NCBI RefSeq assembly: GCF_900103525.1
Contig: NZ_FNHN01000004.1
Span: forward strand, 186,001-250,000
Direction: 5' to 3'
Source of the DNA: Bacillus sp. OK048
GTDB lineage: Bacteria; Bacillota; Bacilli; Bacillales; Cytobacillaceae
DNA: 64,000 bases
Numbering within the stretch: position 1 is the first letter of the stretch; the number at the start of each line of letters is the position of its first letter. Both the position numbers and the translations under genes were made by a program. Shown in pieces: positions 1 through 8,054 of the stretch. Under the pieces are notes generated by a model. It made no database searches and had not been told where the DNA came from. It worked only from the letters and a program-made list of their open reading frames with translations.

Positions 1-444
1 ATTTTAGGGGCCGTTCTCTTTGCCTTTATTATTTATACTACTGGTCTTTATGATGAATCATCCGTAAATGGTTTTCTATTGAGCGTCGTGGAAAAGAAAA
101 TGCAAGTACCAACAGTAGAGTTATTTTTTAGAGCGATTCTTTGTAATTGGCTTGTTTGCCTGGCTTTTTTTATTCCACTCGGACTACAAGGTGATGGACC
201 GAAAATGTTTTCAATGATCCTGTTCGTATTCTGCTTTTTCATTTCAGGCTATGAACACAGTATTGCCAATATGTGTACCTTCGCTATCGCTCTAGTCCTA
301 GATCACCCAGGTACAATCTCATGGGGAGGAGTGATTCATAATCTAATTCCTGTGACAATTGGTAATTTATTCGGTGGCAGTTTACTCATGGCATGGATGT
401 ATTACTTTGTTAACAAACCCTTTCTGGACGACTATGAAAAATAG
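1..444 (+). CDS. Formate/nitrite transporter family protein, 3' part
   Basis: The reading frame is open from base 1 and ends with TAG at 442-444, so only about the last 147 residues are present. The visible part has several hydrophobic segments and the FNT-type stretch GYEHSIANM followed by NLIPVTIGNLFGGSLLMAW. That is the conserved C-terminal half of the FNT channel family (FocA, NirC, FdhC), pentameric inner-membrane pores for formate, nitrite or related anions. The sequence does not decide the substrate. A strong terminator follows directly. With the adhE and DMSO-reductase genes downstream it fits a facultatively anaerobic lifestyle, but no operon partner is visible. Confidence 0.85.
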   Translation: MLGAVLFAFIIYTTGLYDESSVNGFLLSVVEKKMQVPTVELFFRAILCNWLVCLAFFIPLGLQGDGPKMFSMILFVFCFFISGYEHSIANMCTFAIALVLDHPGTISWGGVIHNLIPVTIGNLFGGSLLMAWMYYFVNKPFLDDYEK

Positions 445-449
445 AATAA

Positions 450-484
450 ACAAGAGCCGTATTTATGATACGGCTCTTGTTTTA
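450..484 (+). terminator. Rho-independent terminator after the FNT gene
   Basis: Stem CAAGAGCCGTA / TACGGCTCTTG with a short loop, followed by TTTT, starting six bases after the stop codon. Confidence 0.9.
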
Positions 485-560
485 TCGACAAATTCCCGGG
501 AAATAAGTCGGCAGATGACAGAAGTAGTTTGAATATTCTAAAAACACAGGAATATTACTC

Positions 561-2690
561 TTATTTCTTTTTACTAAGAAAGTAGAGATATCCCTTAATC
601 ATGAAATAGCTTACCTCTTCTGGTAGCTGCTCTTTAATAGGCTTCAATCGATCTCTGCCAATCACATTTACTACTTCTTCCAATAATACCATGTACTCTT
701 CAGGAATGAGCCGATTGAAATCTACTTCCATTCCTTGTTGAGCACACTGAAGTAAATGACTTTCAACGGTGCTTATAGCTAACTCGCGTTTTTCTGCAAT
801 TTCCTTTATGGATAAGTTTTGCTGGTGTAACTGTAAGGTCTCCAAATGAGAATCTCCAACAGCCTTTTTGGCTGCCTTTTTCGGAGCAGTCGCTGTCAGT
901 AGCTCTGGCTGCCGGTCAGGGTGGGTTTCGCAGAACTGTCGTATGGGTTGAATAAAATCAAGACCATATTTCTTTAGCTTGAGTTCCCCTACACCACTCA
1001 CATTTAAAAATTCTTCACTTGTCTTTGGCAGTTTGGCACACATGTCCTTCAGCGCTGCATCAGAAAAAATGACAAATGGCGGCACATTCTCAGTTTCTGC
1101 AATCGTCCTTCTTACCTCTCTTAACACCTCAAATAGTGGGTCATCCTTTGAAATTTCTCTTACTTTCACCGTTTCTCTTCGCTGCACTTGTACCTTTCCA
1201 AGTAGCACGTCTTTTCCTTTTGGAGAAACATACATTGTTGGAAATTGTCCTTGTTCAATCGCGATTAAATCCTGTGAGATTAAGAACTCAATAAAATCGG
1301 TGACTTCTTTCAACCCTTTGTCCTTCAGGATTCCATAAGTCGTAAGCTTGTCAAAGCCCATTTCCATTACTTTCTTATTTTTCGAACCTGTTAGGACTTG
1401 CGCCGTTATGGTTTTACCGAATCGCTGCCCCATCCGAATTACACACGACATCACCATTTGTGCTTCTGTTGTTACATCGATGCTAGATCGTGAATCAAGG
1501 CAATTACCGCAATGTCCGCACGACTCCGTTTCTATTTCTCCAAAATATTTTAAAATAAATTCTTGCAGACAGCTTTCTGTATGACAATAATCGACCATCT
1601 GCTGTAACTTTTCGAGTTCTTGAGTCATTCGTGTACGGTCGCTTGATTGGTCAATTAAAAAACGTTGAACTTGCACATCCTGGGAGGAATAAAGAAGAAT
1701 ACATTCACTCTCAAGTCCGTCTCGGCCAGCACGCCCAGCCTCTTGATAATAGCTCTCCATATTTTTCGGCAGTTGAAAATGGAGGACATATCGGATGTTG
1801 GACTTATCAATCCCCATCCCAAAGGCGGAAGTGGCCACCATTACAGAGGCCTCATCTTTTAAAAATCGATCCTGCTCGCGGATGCGCTCGGCATCTCCCA
1901 TCCCAGCATGATACCGGGCTACATTGATATTTTGCTTTTTCAGTCTTTCGTAAAGTTGGTCAACATTTTTCCTTGTGGCTGCATATATTATGCCCGCCTC
2001 TTTTTCATTCTTTTTTAAATAATCTCTTATAAAAAGCTGCCTGTCTTGGCCTTTAATAACAGAAAAAGTAAGATTCTCCCGTTCAAAACCTGTAATAATT
2101 GAATTTTCTTCGTCAATAGCGAGTGTTTCGCAGATATCTTCTCTAACCCTTGGTGTTGCTGTTGCAGTAAGTGCTAGTACATTGGGCTGCTGTGGAAGAC
2201 TGAAGACCATTTGCTGAATATGCCGGTAGCTTGGGCGAAAATCGTGACCCCATTGAGAGATACAATGGGCTTCATCGACCGCAACCAATGGGATATCCAT
2301 TTGTTTCAGATCGTCAATAAATTCGCGTGATTCTAAGCGCTCGGGGGCTATGTATAGGAGCTTGTACATGCCTTGCTTCGCTTCCCTGATTCGTTCATTT
2401 GCTTCACTGTAGCTTAGTGAGCTGTTAATAAAAGTTGCAGGAATTCCTACCTGTACGAGGGCATCGACTTGATCCTTCATAAGTGAGATTAACGGGGATA
2501 TAACAATCGTGGTACCTGGTAGAACAAGTGCAGGAATTTGGTAACAAATCGATTTCCCTCCGCCAGTTGGCATCACACAAATCGTATTTTCACCAGCTAA
2601 TACGGATTGAATTGCGCTCTCCTGCCCATTTCGAAACGATGAATAACCAAAATGAGATTCTAATAACTGTTGAGCTTTTTCAAACAACAA
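561..2690 (-). CDS. recQ: ATP-dependent DNA helicase RecQ
   Basis: A 709-residue RecQ-family 3'-5' DNA helicase for recombination and stalled-fork repair. Walker A PTGGGKS lies at residues 41-47 and the DEAH box at 139-142 (VDEAHCISQWGHDFRPSY, the RecQ signature). Helicase C follows with the RxGRDG arginine-finger region. A Cys cluster near residues 375-396 (CGHCGNC) is the RecQ zinc site, followed by RQC and HRDC (about 525-595). The last ~95 residues add a helix-turn-helix-like segment (IKEIAEKRELAISTVESHL), seen in long Bacillus RecQ forms. The start is TTG at 2690, six bases after the ribosome site GGGGGAG. The gene is monocistronic, and a TATAAT-like -10 on the minus strand lies at 2725-2730. 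Confidence 0.95.
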   Translation of the reverse strand: MLFEKAQQLLESHFGYSSFRNGQESAIQSVLAGENTICVMPTGGGKSICYQIPALVLPGTTIVISPLISLMKDQVDALVQVGIPATFINSSLSYSEANERIREAKQGMYKLLYIAPERLESREFIDDLKQMDIPLVAVDEAHCISQWGHDFRPSYRHIQQMVFSLPQQPNVLALTATATPRVREDICETLAIDEENSIITGFERENLTFSVIKGQDRQLFIRDYLKKNEKEAGIIYAATRKNVDQLYERLKKQNINVARYHAGMGDAERIREQDRFLKDEASVMVATSAFGMGIDKSNIRYVLHFQLPKNMESYYQEAGRAGRDGLESECILLYSSQDVQVQRFLIDQSSDRTRMTQELEKLQQMVDYCHTESCLQEFILKYFGEIETESCGHCGNCLDSRSSIDVTTEAQMVMSCVIRMGQRFGKTITAQVLTGSKNKKVMEMGFDKLTTYGILKDKGLKEVTDFIEFLISQDLIAIEQGQFPTMYVSPKGKDVLLGKVQVQRRETVKVREISKDDPLFEVLREVRRTIAETENVPPFVIFSDAALKDMCAKLPKTSEEFLNVSGVGELKLKKYGLDFIQPIRQFCETHPDRQPELLTATAPKKAAKKAVGDSHLETLQLHQQNLSIKEIAEKRELAISTVESHLLQCAQQGMEVDFNRLIPEEYMVLLEEVVNVIGRDRLKPIKEQLPEEVSYFMIKGYLYFLSKKK

Positions 2691-2747
2691 GTACTTCTCC
2701 CCCTTCTAGTAATATACTTCTATCATTATACCCCTTTTTAGTTGTAT

Positions 2748-2805
2748 CCGAGAGTATTTTCTGCTATGCGAGAGTATTTTTGCTATCCGCCAGTATTTCC
2801 GCCAT
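2748..2805 (-). repeat. Imperfect ~20-bp tandem repeats upstream of recQ
   Basis: On the plus strand CGAGAGTATTTT-CTGCTATG is followed by CGAGAGTATTTT-TGCTATC and a degenerate third copy (GCCAGTATTTCCGCC), with a period of about 19-20 bp. The copies fall where the -35 region of the recQ promoter would be. The copies and spacing are seen directly; any regulatory role is inferred. Confidence 0.6.
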
Positions 2806-2813
2806 TTGCAACT

Positions 2814-2844
2814 AAAGGCTGCCGAGTCTTCCCCGGCAGCCTTC
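2814..2844 (-). terminator. Hairpin after the acyl-CoA ligase gene
   Basis: Stem AAGGCTGCCG / CGGCAGCCTT with loop AGTCTTCCC, just past the stop of the minus-strand ligase gene. The following T-tract is weak, so termination efficiency is uncertain. Confidence 0.6.
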
Positions 2845-2855
2845 TAAGTACAGTA

Positions 2856-4415
2856 TCACGGTGTAAACAGCTCTTCTAATTGTTTCCGTAGGACAAATTT
2901 TTGTATCTTTCCGCTCGCATTCCTCGGCAATGCTTCACAGAAAACATATTTACGTGGACGCTTGTAATTTGCAAGACTATCACTGTTTTTGCAGTAGTCA
3001 TCTAGCTCTTGTTCGGTCAACAGAGGATTCTTTTTTACGACAAAAGCTGTAACGGTTTCACCCCAGCGGTCATCCGGCTGACCAACGATAGCAACATCGA
3101 GGACTCCATCATGTGCATGTAAAACATCCTCGACCTCACGCGGATAAATATTCTCCCCGCCGCTGATAATCATATCGTCCACGCGGTCATTGACAAAAAG
3201 AAATCCTTCCGCATCTAAATATCCAATATCTCCTGAATGATACCAGCCTTTATACATTGCTTTCTCAGTTACTTCTTCCCGATTATAGTAACCAACCATC
3301 ATACAAGGTCCTTTAACAATAATTTCCCCTGTTTCACCAACTGGAACGACATCGTCTGGATTTGATGGCCCATCTTCTCGCGTACGTACCACACGTATGT
3401 CGTGATTCAAAGCTGCTTGCCCGGCTGATCCTGCTTTTCTAAGCTGATCATTCTGCGATAGGAATGTAATGGCTGGTCCCATTTCAGTCATCCCATACGC
3501 TTGAACTAACCCAATACCGAAGCGATTGTGGAGAGCATGAACAAGTGACGGTGCCATTGGAGCAGCACCATACAAGCCAAGTTTAAGACTTTCTGTATTA
3601 AATTGGCTTAGATCTTCTTGTAGCAGCATATTCCACATGGTTGGGGCTGCAAAAAATTTCGTAATTTTTTCCTGCCCAATTAATTGGAGAATTGCTTTAG
3701 GATTAAATTGATGAAGAATCACGTTCCGTCCACCTACATGAATCCTTGGTAAAAAGGCACAATGAAGCTCTGCACAATGGAACATAGGGGCAGTAACAAG
3801 GCCAACATCCTCTGCTTCAAGCTTTTGCGCAGCAATACAGAGTAGACTTTGATCGACCATGTTGCGATGACTATGCATCACTCCTTTAGGTCTACCTGTC
3901 GTTCCGCTAGTATATATAAATGCATAAATGTCATTTTCATTTACTTCTGCCTGAATAGCTTCACTGGAAGCAGCCGTTACTTTTTCCTGATAGCTTGAAG
4001 CATAGGCAGGTGTTTCCTCATCAATAAACCAAAATGACGTTGAATCAAAGCGATTTTGAATAGCTGAAATGACAGGCTCTAACGCTTTTTCAAAAATAAC
4101 CACCTTTGGCGTTGCATCAGTTAGGATAAACGCCACTTCTTCAGGTGTTAAACGGAAATTAATTGGATTGAAAATGGCCCCCAGTTTTGCACAGGCAAAA
4201 AAGGCAGTTGCCAATTCTTCGGTATTAAACATAAAGGTGGAAACACGGTCCCCTTTCTTCACACCTTCCAGTGCCAGCGAATTCGCAAGGCGGTTAACCT
4301 GTTCACTCCATTCTTTATACGTAAAACGGACATTTTTCCTAACATCATAGATGGCCTCTTTGTTCGGGTATCTTTTCACTGTTAACTCAAAAATTTGTCC
4401 AATTGTAGTCGTCAT
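2856..4415 (-). CDS. Class I adenylate-forming acyl-CoA ligase (long-chain fatty-acid CoA ligase type)
   Basis: A 519-residue enzyme that activates a carboxylic acid through an acyl-AMP to its CoA thioester. The P-loop-like core motif YTSGTTGRPKGVMHSH is near residue 168. The A5 motif YGMTEMGP and A7/A8 (YHSGDIGYLDAEGF, then a hinge before DDMIISGGENIYPREVE) follow, and the A10 lysine is in NASGKIQKF. Length and motif order match FadD-like ligases, so the gene is intact. The ribosome site GGAGGAG precedes ATG at 4415. It lies 15 bases after the acyl-CoA dehydrogenase gene and is surely co-transcribed. Together they suggest activation and first oxidation of a fatty or branched acid; chain length cannot be read from the sequence. 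Confidence 0.88.
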   Translation of the reverse strand: MTTTIGQIFELTVKRYPNKEAIYDVRKNVRFTYKEWSEQVNRLANSLALEGVKKGDRVSTFMFNTEELATAFFACAKLGAIFNPINFRLTPEEVAFILTDATPKVVIFEKALEPVISAIQNRFDSTSFWFIDEETPAYASSYQEKVTAASSEAIQAEVNENDIYAFIYTSGTTGRPKGVMHSHRNMVDQSLLCIAAQKLEAEDVGLVTAPMFHCAELHCAFLPRIHVGGRNVILHQFNPKAILQLIGQEKITKFFAAPTMWNMLLQEDLSQFNTESLKLGLYGAAPMAPSLVHALHNRFGIGLVQAYGMTEMGPAITFLSQNDQLRKAGSAGQAALNHDIRVVRTREDGPSNPDDVVPVGETGEIIVKGPCMMVGYYNREEVTEKAMYKGWYHSGDIGYLDAEGFLFVNDRVDDMIISGGENIYPREVEDVLHAHDGVLDVAIVGQPDDRWGETVTAFVVKKNPLLTEQELDDYCKNSDSLANYKRPRKYVFCEALPRNASGKIQKFVLRKQLEELFTP

Positions 4416-4430
4416 TAAATCTCCTCCAAT

Positions 4431-5576
4431 TTATAATCCTAGATTTTTTGCAATAATCGTTTTCATAATTTCATTTGTACCAGCGTAAATACTTGAAACC
4501 TGAATATCGCGAAATCTTCTCGCAATCTCGTATTCTTCCATATATCCATAGCCGCCATGAAGCTGCAGGCATTCTCCCGCAATTTTCTTTGCAGTATCTG
4601 TCAGCTTCCATTTCGCCATTGAAACCTTTGTTACCACATTTTGTCCATCGATATGTTCAGCGATTAATTGGTCTAAAAATGCTCTTCCCATCTCAATCTC
4701 TGTTGCCATTTCGGCAATCTTAAATTGTGTGTTTTGGAACTGACTGATTGGTTTTCCAAATGCCTCACGACTTTTCACATAGTCAATCGTCGCTCGAATC
4801 ATAACCTCAGCTGCGGTTTGTGCTGCTATAGCCACAAGCAGTCGTTCCTGCTGGAGTTTATCCATCATGTATAAGAAGCCTTTACCTTCCTCGCCAAGTA
4901 AATTTTCCTTTGGTACTCTGCAATCCTCAAAGATTAACTCTGCAGTATCCTGACTATGAAGGCCGACTTTGTTCAACTTTCTTCCCCGTGAAAAACCAGG
5001 GGTATCGCGCTCGATTAACAGCAAGCTGACACCTTTATGTTTTGGTACAGCATTAGGGTCTGTTTTACAGGCGACAAGGATCAAATCAGATTGAATCCCG
5101 TTTGTAATAAAGGTCTTTTGGCCATTCACGATATAATGGTCACCATCAAGCCTAGCAGTGGTTTTAATATTGGCTAGGTCTGACCCTGTACCCGGCTCTG
5201 TCATCGCAATGGCCGTAATCATTTCACCCGTCACACAACGAGGCAGCCAGCGCTGCTTTTGTTCTTCTGAACCAAATGTATTGATATAAGGGACTACAAT
5301 ATCATTATGGAGTCCCACTCCCACCAACCCCGAACCAACTCTTTCTAACTCTTCATTAATGACAACAGAAAAACCCCAATCCACACCGCTGCCGCCATAT
5401 TTCTCATCTAGATCTGGACACAAGAAGCCCTGCTCGCCCATCTTTCTCCATATGGAACGGGGAATCATTCTATCCTCTTCCCATTGATCATAGAAAGGGA
5501 CGGCCTCTTTCTCTAAAAACTTCCTCAATGACTTTCGAAATATTTCATGGTCTTCTGTTAAATAAGGATGTTTCAC
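4431..5576 (-). CDS. Acyl-CoA dehydrogenase
   Basis: A flavin-dependent alpha,beta-dehydrogenase of acyl-CoA, the first step of beta-oxidation. FAD and substrate signatures are present: ITAIAMTEPGTGSDLANIKT, the C-terminal LQLHGGYGYMEEYEIARRFRD and IYAGTNEIMKTIIAKNLGL. The catalytic base Glu is probably the one in GYGYMEEYE or GTNEIMK, depending on subfamily. An in-frame TTG at 5582 lies only two bases after AGGAGG, whereas GTG at 5576 is eight bases from it, so the GTG start is chosen (381 residues, a normal family length). It is the first intact gene of the pair with the acyl-CoA ligase and overlaps no other gene. The remnant upstream ends in the ribosome-binding site. Confidence 0.9.
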   Translation of the reverse strand: MKHPYLTEDHEIFRKSLRKFLEKEAVPFYDQWEEDRMIPRSIWRKMGEQGFLCPDLDEKYGGSGVDWGFSVVINEELERVGSGLVGVGLHNDIVVPYINTFGSEEQKQRWLPRCVTGEMITAIAMTEPGTGSDLANIKTTARLDGDHYIVNGQKTFITNGIQSDLILVACKTDPNAVPKHKGVSLLLIERDTPGFSRGRKLNKVGLHSQDTAELIFEDCRVPKENLLGEEGKGFLYMMDKLQQERLLVAIAAQTAAEVMIRATIDYVKSREAFGKPISQFQNTQFKIAEMATEIEMGRAFLDQLIAEHIDGQNVVTKVSMAKWKLTDTAKKIAGECLQLHGGYGYMEEYEIARRFRDIQVSSIYAGTNEIMKTIIAKNLGL

Positions 5577-5588
5577 TATCAACGCCTC

Positions 5589-5890
5589 CTACTCAGCTGC
5601 CTTATACTTTCCTAAGCATTTACTTGATTCATTTTTTGACGGAGCTGCCTTGCCAAGGTTTAGTTTATGTCCCTCTGGATCAAGCAGAATGCCATGTTGT
5701 CCAGAGGTATACAAGATTTCCAAATCATCTTGTTCAGAAATCTCAATTTTGGGTTCATCCTTTTCTATAAATAAAGCGCTTTCATAAACTCAGAAACCGA
5801 AAGTCTGCGGTTCACCAATGATAATTACCGTCCAGACATCACTTCCCTTTTTTTGCGACAGATATTGTCTCCTCAAACTCTAAGTCACAA
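5589..5890 (-). pseudogene. Remnant of an adenylate-forming (acyl-CoA ligase-like) gene
   Basis: The minus strand carries an open stretch ending with TAG at 5589-5591, inside the ribosome site of the acyl-CoA dehydrogenase gene. It reads EPKIEISEQDDLEILYTSG, the approach to and start of the AMP-binding P-loop (YTSGTTG in intact enzymes), but then diverges into HGILLDPEGHKLNL. The upstream part (about 5760-5890) keeps pieces such as VIIIGEPQTFGF only by changing frame across a stop. This looks like an internally deleted, frameshifted ligase. The end DPEGHKLNL also resembles a VOC/glyoxalase terminus, so a different origin of the 3' part is possible. Confidence 0.4.
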
Positions 5891-6043
5891 ACCACATGAC
5901 CTATCACTCCACATTCTATTGTAACAAGGTTATAGAATTTTTTGAATATTTAAATGAAATTCTTCCATATTTCCTTTCTACTAAATTCTACTTTATACCT
6001 AGGGCTAATAGGCCTTTTTGCGTAATTTGTAGAATGATATATA

Positions 6044-6073
6044 TTGAATATTCAAAAAATAGAGGATTATAAT
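6044..6073 (+). promoter_or_regulatory. Sigma-A-like promoter of the SGNH hydrolase gene
   Basis: TTGAAT at 6044-6049 and a perfect TATAAT at 6068-6073, 18 bases apart, about 40 bases upstream of the chosen ATG. Confidence 0.6.
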
Positions 6074-6114
6074 AGAATTTGGCAATAGAAAATTTATCAA
6101 TTGGAGGAAATAAA

Positions 6115-7437
6115 ATGAAGTTTAAAAAACTATCGGTTCTATTAACACTCATGCTCGCCTTTAGTACCTTCTTTGCATCATTTGCTTTTGCAGCAGAAGA
6201 AAACATGTACAAGCCTAAACTTGTTGCATTAGGAGATTCAATCACATTTGGTTTTAAGCTAGAGGATAATCAAATTCAACCATCACCAAATGCATTTCCT
6301 AGTTTAATAGCTGATAGAGCATTTGATGTTACCAACTTGGGTTTCCCAGGCTGGACATCATCGGATTTATTCAATGCAATGAATACCGATGCTAAATTCT
6401 CCCCAGCCATCAAAGCCGCTGATATTATTACTTTGAATATCGGAAGTAATGATTTATTAGGAGCAGTGGGAATTAACCAAATTATTGCAAATCCAGGTGC
6501 TGTTGACCAAAACGCGCTTCTCCAACAAGTAGTACCAGCTGCAGGAATCTTAAAACAAAATTTAACATCGATTATTACAAAAATAAGAACTGAAAATCCA
6601 ACTGCACCAATTGTTCTTTACAATATATATAACCCATTTGGCGAAAGCACTGACCCAACCTTTGCTTTGCTACATAACATTGGTAAACAGATTATTAATG
6701 ATGGCGTGCCAAATGTATTACCTGGTATTAACCAACTATACGCAGCAGCTGGCCAAGTTCCAGGCATTTTTGTAGCTGATGCCTACAAAGCCTTTAATGG
6801 AAACCAAGCAAATTATATTTTTGGTTTACCGAAAGATTTAATACATCCAAATGCATCTGGTCATACTGCACTTGCTGGACTTGCTGATGTCATTTTGGAT
6901 TCTATTTTATCAAAGGAAATTTCGTTCGAATTATCTTCACCTACTGCCGAAACAACTGATCCAGTTACAATTGAAGTGTTAACAGGTTTTCATAAAGTCC
7001 TTTCTATGAGATGGTTAGAAGGAACACACACAGCCAAATCCTTCTACGATAATAATGGCGCATTACTTGGGGATGTTATTAATGGAAATGAGTTTAAAGT
7101 CCAGAAAAACGGAACATACACAGTCTATATTCTAGATAGCTTATATCGTGAAGCGGTAAGAACAATTGAAGTAAAAAATATTAAAGATAAACCAGAACCT
7201 GCACCTACACCTGCACCGACGCCTACACCAGCACCTGCGCCAGCACCAGCACCAGCACCTGTACCAACGCCTACACCAGTTAAAACTACTTCACCTGCAC
7301 CACAAGCAGTTGTAAAGGGATATGCTCTTCCAAATACAGCGTCTCCTGCTTACAACTTTGTTGCCATTGGTTCAATCGTTCTTTTAGCAGGATTTGTTAC
7401 TTTACAGGTACAAAAAAGGCGCAGGCAAGATGTTTAG
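6115..7437 (+). CDS. Cell-wall-anchored SGNH/GDSL hydrolase with LPNTA sorting signal
   Basis: The start is ATG 6115, preceded by TTGGAGGA; an upstream in-frame TTG lacks a ribosome site. The product is 440 residues. Residues 1-26 form a signal peptide ending ASFAFA. The SGNH blocks are all present: GDS with nucleophile Ser42 (block I), GSND at 110-113 (block III) and DLIHPN with Asp241 and His244 (block V), so it should be a catalytically competent esterase or lipase. A Pro/Ala/Thr-rich linker (about 360-395) spans the wall. The C-terminus has LPNTA near 405-409, a hydrophobic segment and RRRQ, a sortase signal. LPNTA is the variant used by class C/D-type sortases of bacilli rather than LPxTG. 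No sortase gene lies in the window. The substrate is unknown. Confidence 0.9.
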   Translation: MKFKKLSVLLTLMLAFSTFFASFAFAAEENMYKPKLVALGDSITFGFKLEDNQIQPSPNAFPSLIADRAFDVTNLGFPGWTSSDLFNAMNTDAKFSPAIKAADIITLNIGSNDLLGAVGINQIIANPGAVDQNALLQQVVPAAGILKQNLTSIITKIRTENPTAPIVLYNIYNPFGESTDPTFALLHNIGKQIINDGVPNVLPGINQLYAAAGQVPGIFVADAYKAFNGNQANYIFGLPKDLIHPNASGHTALAGLADVILDSILSKEISFELSSPTAETTDPVTIEVLTGFHKVLSMRWLEGTHTAKSFYDNNGALLGDVINGNEFKVQKNGTYTVYILDSLYREAVRTIEVKNIKDKPEPAPTPAPTPTPAPAPAPAPAPVPTPTPVKTTSPAPQAVVKGYALPNTASPAYNFVAIGSIVLLAGFVTLQVQKRRRQDV

Positions 7438-7446
7438 TTTATTATG

Positions 7447-7487
7447 AAAAAAGGTCAGCCACCTATTTAGGTGCCTGGCCTTTTTTA
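7447..7487 (+). terminator. Terminator after the SGNH hydrolase gene
   Basis: Stem AAAAGGTCAGCCACC / GGTGCCTGGCCTTTTTT with internal mismatches and a T run. Confidence 0.8.
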
Positions 7488-7605
7488 TGGAAATACCCTT
7501 AATTCATTTCCTCAAAATTTCCCATACCTATAAATAATGTTTATCATTTTCAGCGTTATCCGTTATCATGAAAATAAGAATTTTTTTTCAAAAGGGGTAA
7601 ATAGA

Positions 7606-8013
7606 ATGGATTTTACGACTATAAGTATTTTCGCCATTATTTTAGCAGTTGTTGCAAACATGGTAATTGGGGCACTCTGGTATTCTCCTGTACTTTTTTC
7701 TACCATTTGGGTGAAAGCGTTAGGGAAAAAAATGGAGGATATCGATCCGAAGGGCGCATATGTGGGGTATGGATTAACCACTCTCGGAGGGATTTTCACC
7801 GCAGTTGTTCTTTCCTTACTTATAAATTTATTAGATACTGTGACCATCTTAGATGGAGCATTATTTGGCTTTCTAATTGGTCTGATTGCCGCTTTTAGAG
7901 AATTATCACCTACATTTTTTGAAAGACGTAACTATACTCTATTTTTCATAAGTGCAGGCTATCACATTGTAGCCTTAACGATCATGGGAATCATTATTGC
8001 CGCTTTCGTGTAA
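7606..8013 (+). CDS. DUF1761 family membrane protein
   Basis: A 135-residue, four-helix integral membrane protein. The N-terminal pattern GALWYSPVLFSTIWVKALGK and the later FRELSPTFFERRNYTLFFISAGYH match the uncharacterised DUF1761 family. ATG 7606 has AAGGGG a few bases upstream; an earlier in-frame ATG at 7537 would add 23 residues without a ribosome site. It stands alone between two terminators, so neighbours give no functional hint. Its function is unknown. Confidence 0.75.
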   Translation: MDFTTISIFAIILAVVANMVIGALWYSPVLFSTIWVKALGKKMEDIDPKGAYVGYGLTTLGGIFTAVVLSLLINLLDTVTILDGALFGFLIGLIAAFRELSPTFFERRNYTLFFISAGYHIVALTIMGIIIAAFV

Positions 8014-8019
8014 AAGATA

Positions 8020-8052
8020 AAGGGTGCCTCCTATTATGGAGCACCCCTTTTC
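8020..8052. terminator. Bidirectional terminator
   Basis: AAAGGGTGCCTCC / GGAGCACCCCTTTT hairpin between the convergent DUF1761 and GTPase genes, with T-rich tracts on both strands. Confidence 0.8.
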
Positions 8053-8054
8053 TA

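Noticed and set aside
5589..5760. Intact VOC/glyoxalase gene
   Set aside because: Only the last residues (DPEGHKLNL) fit; the preceding part reads as an AMP-binding motif and there is no start.
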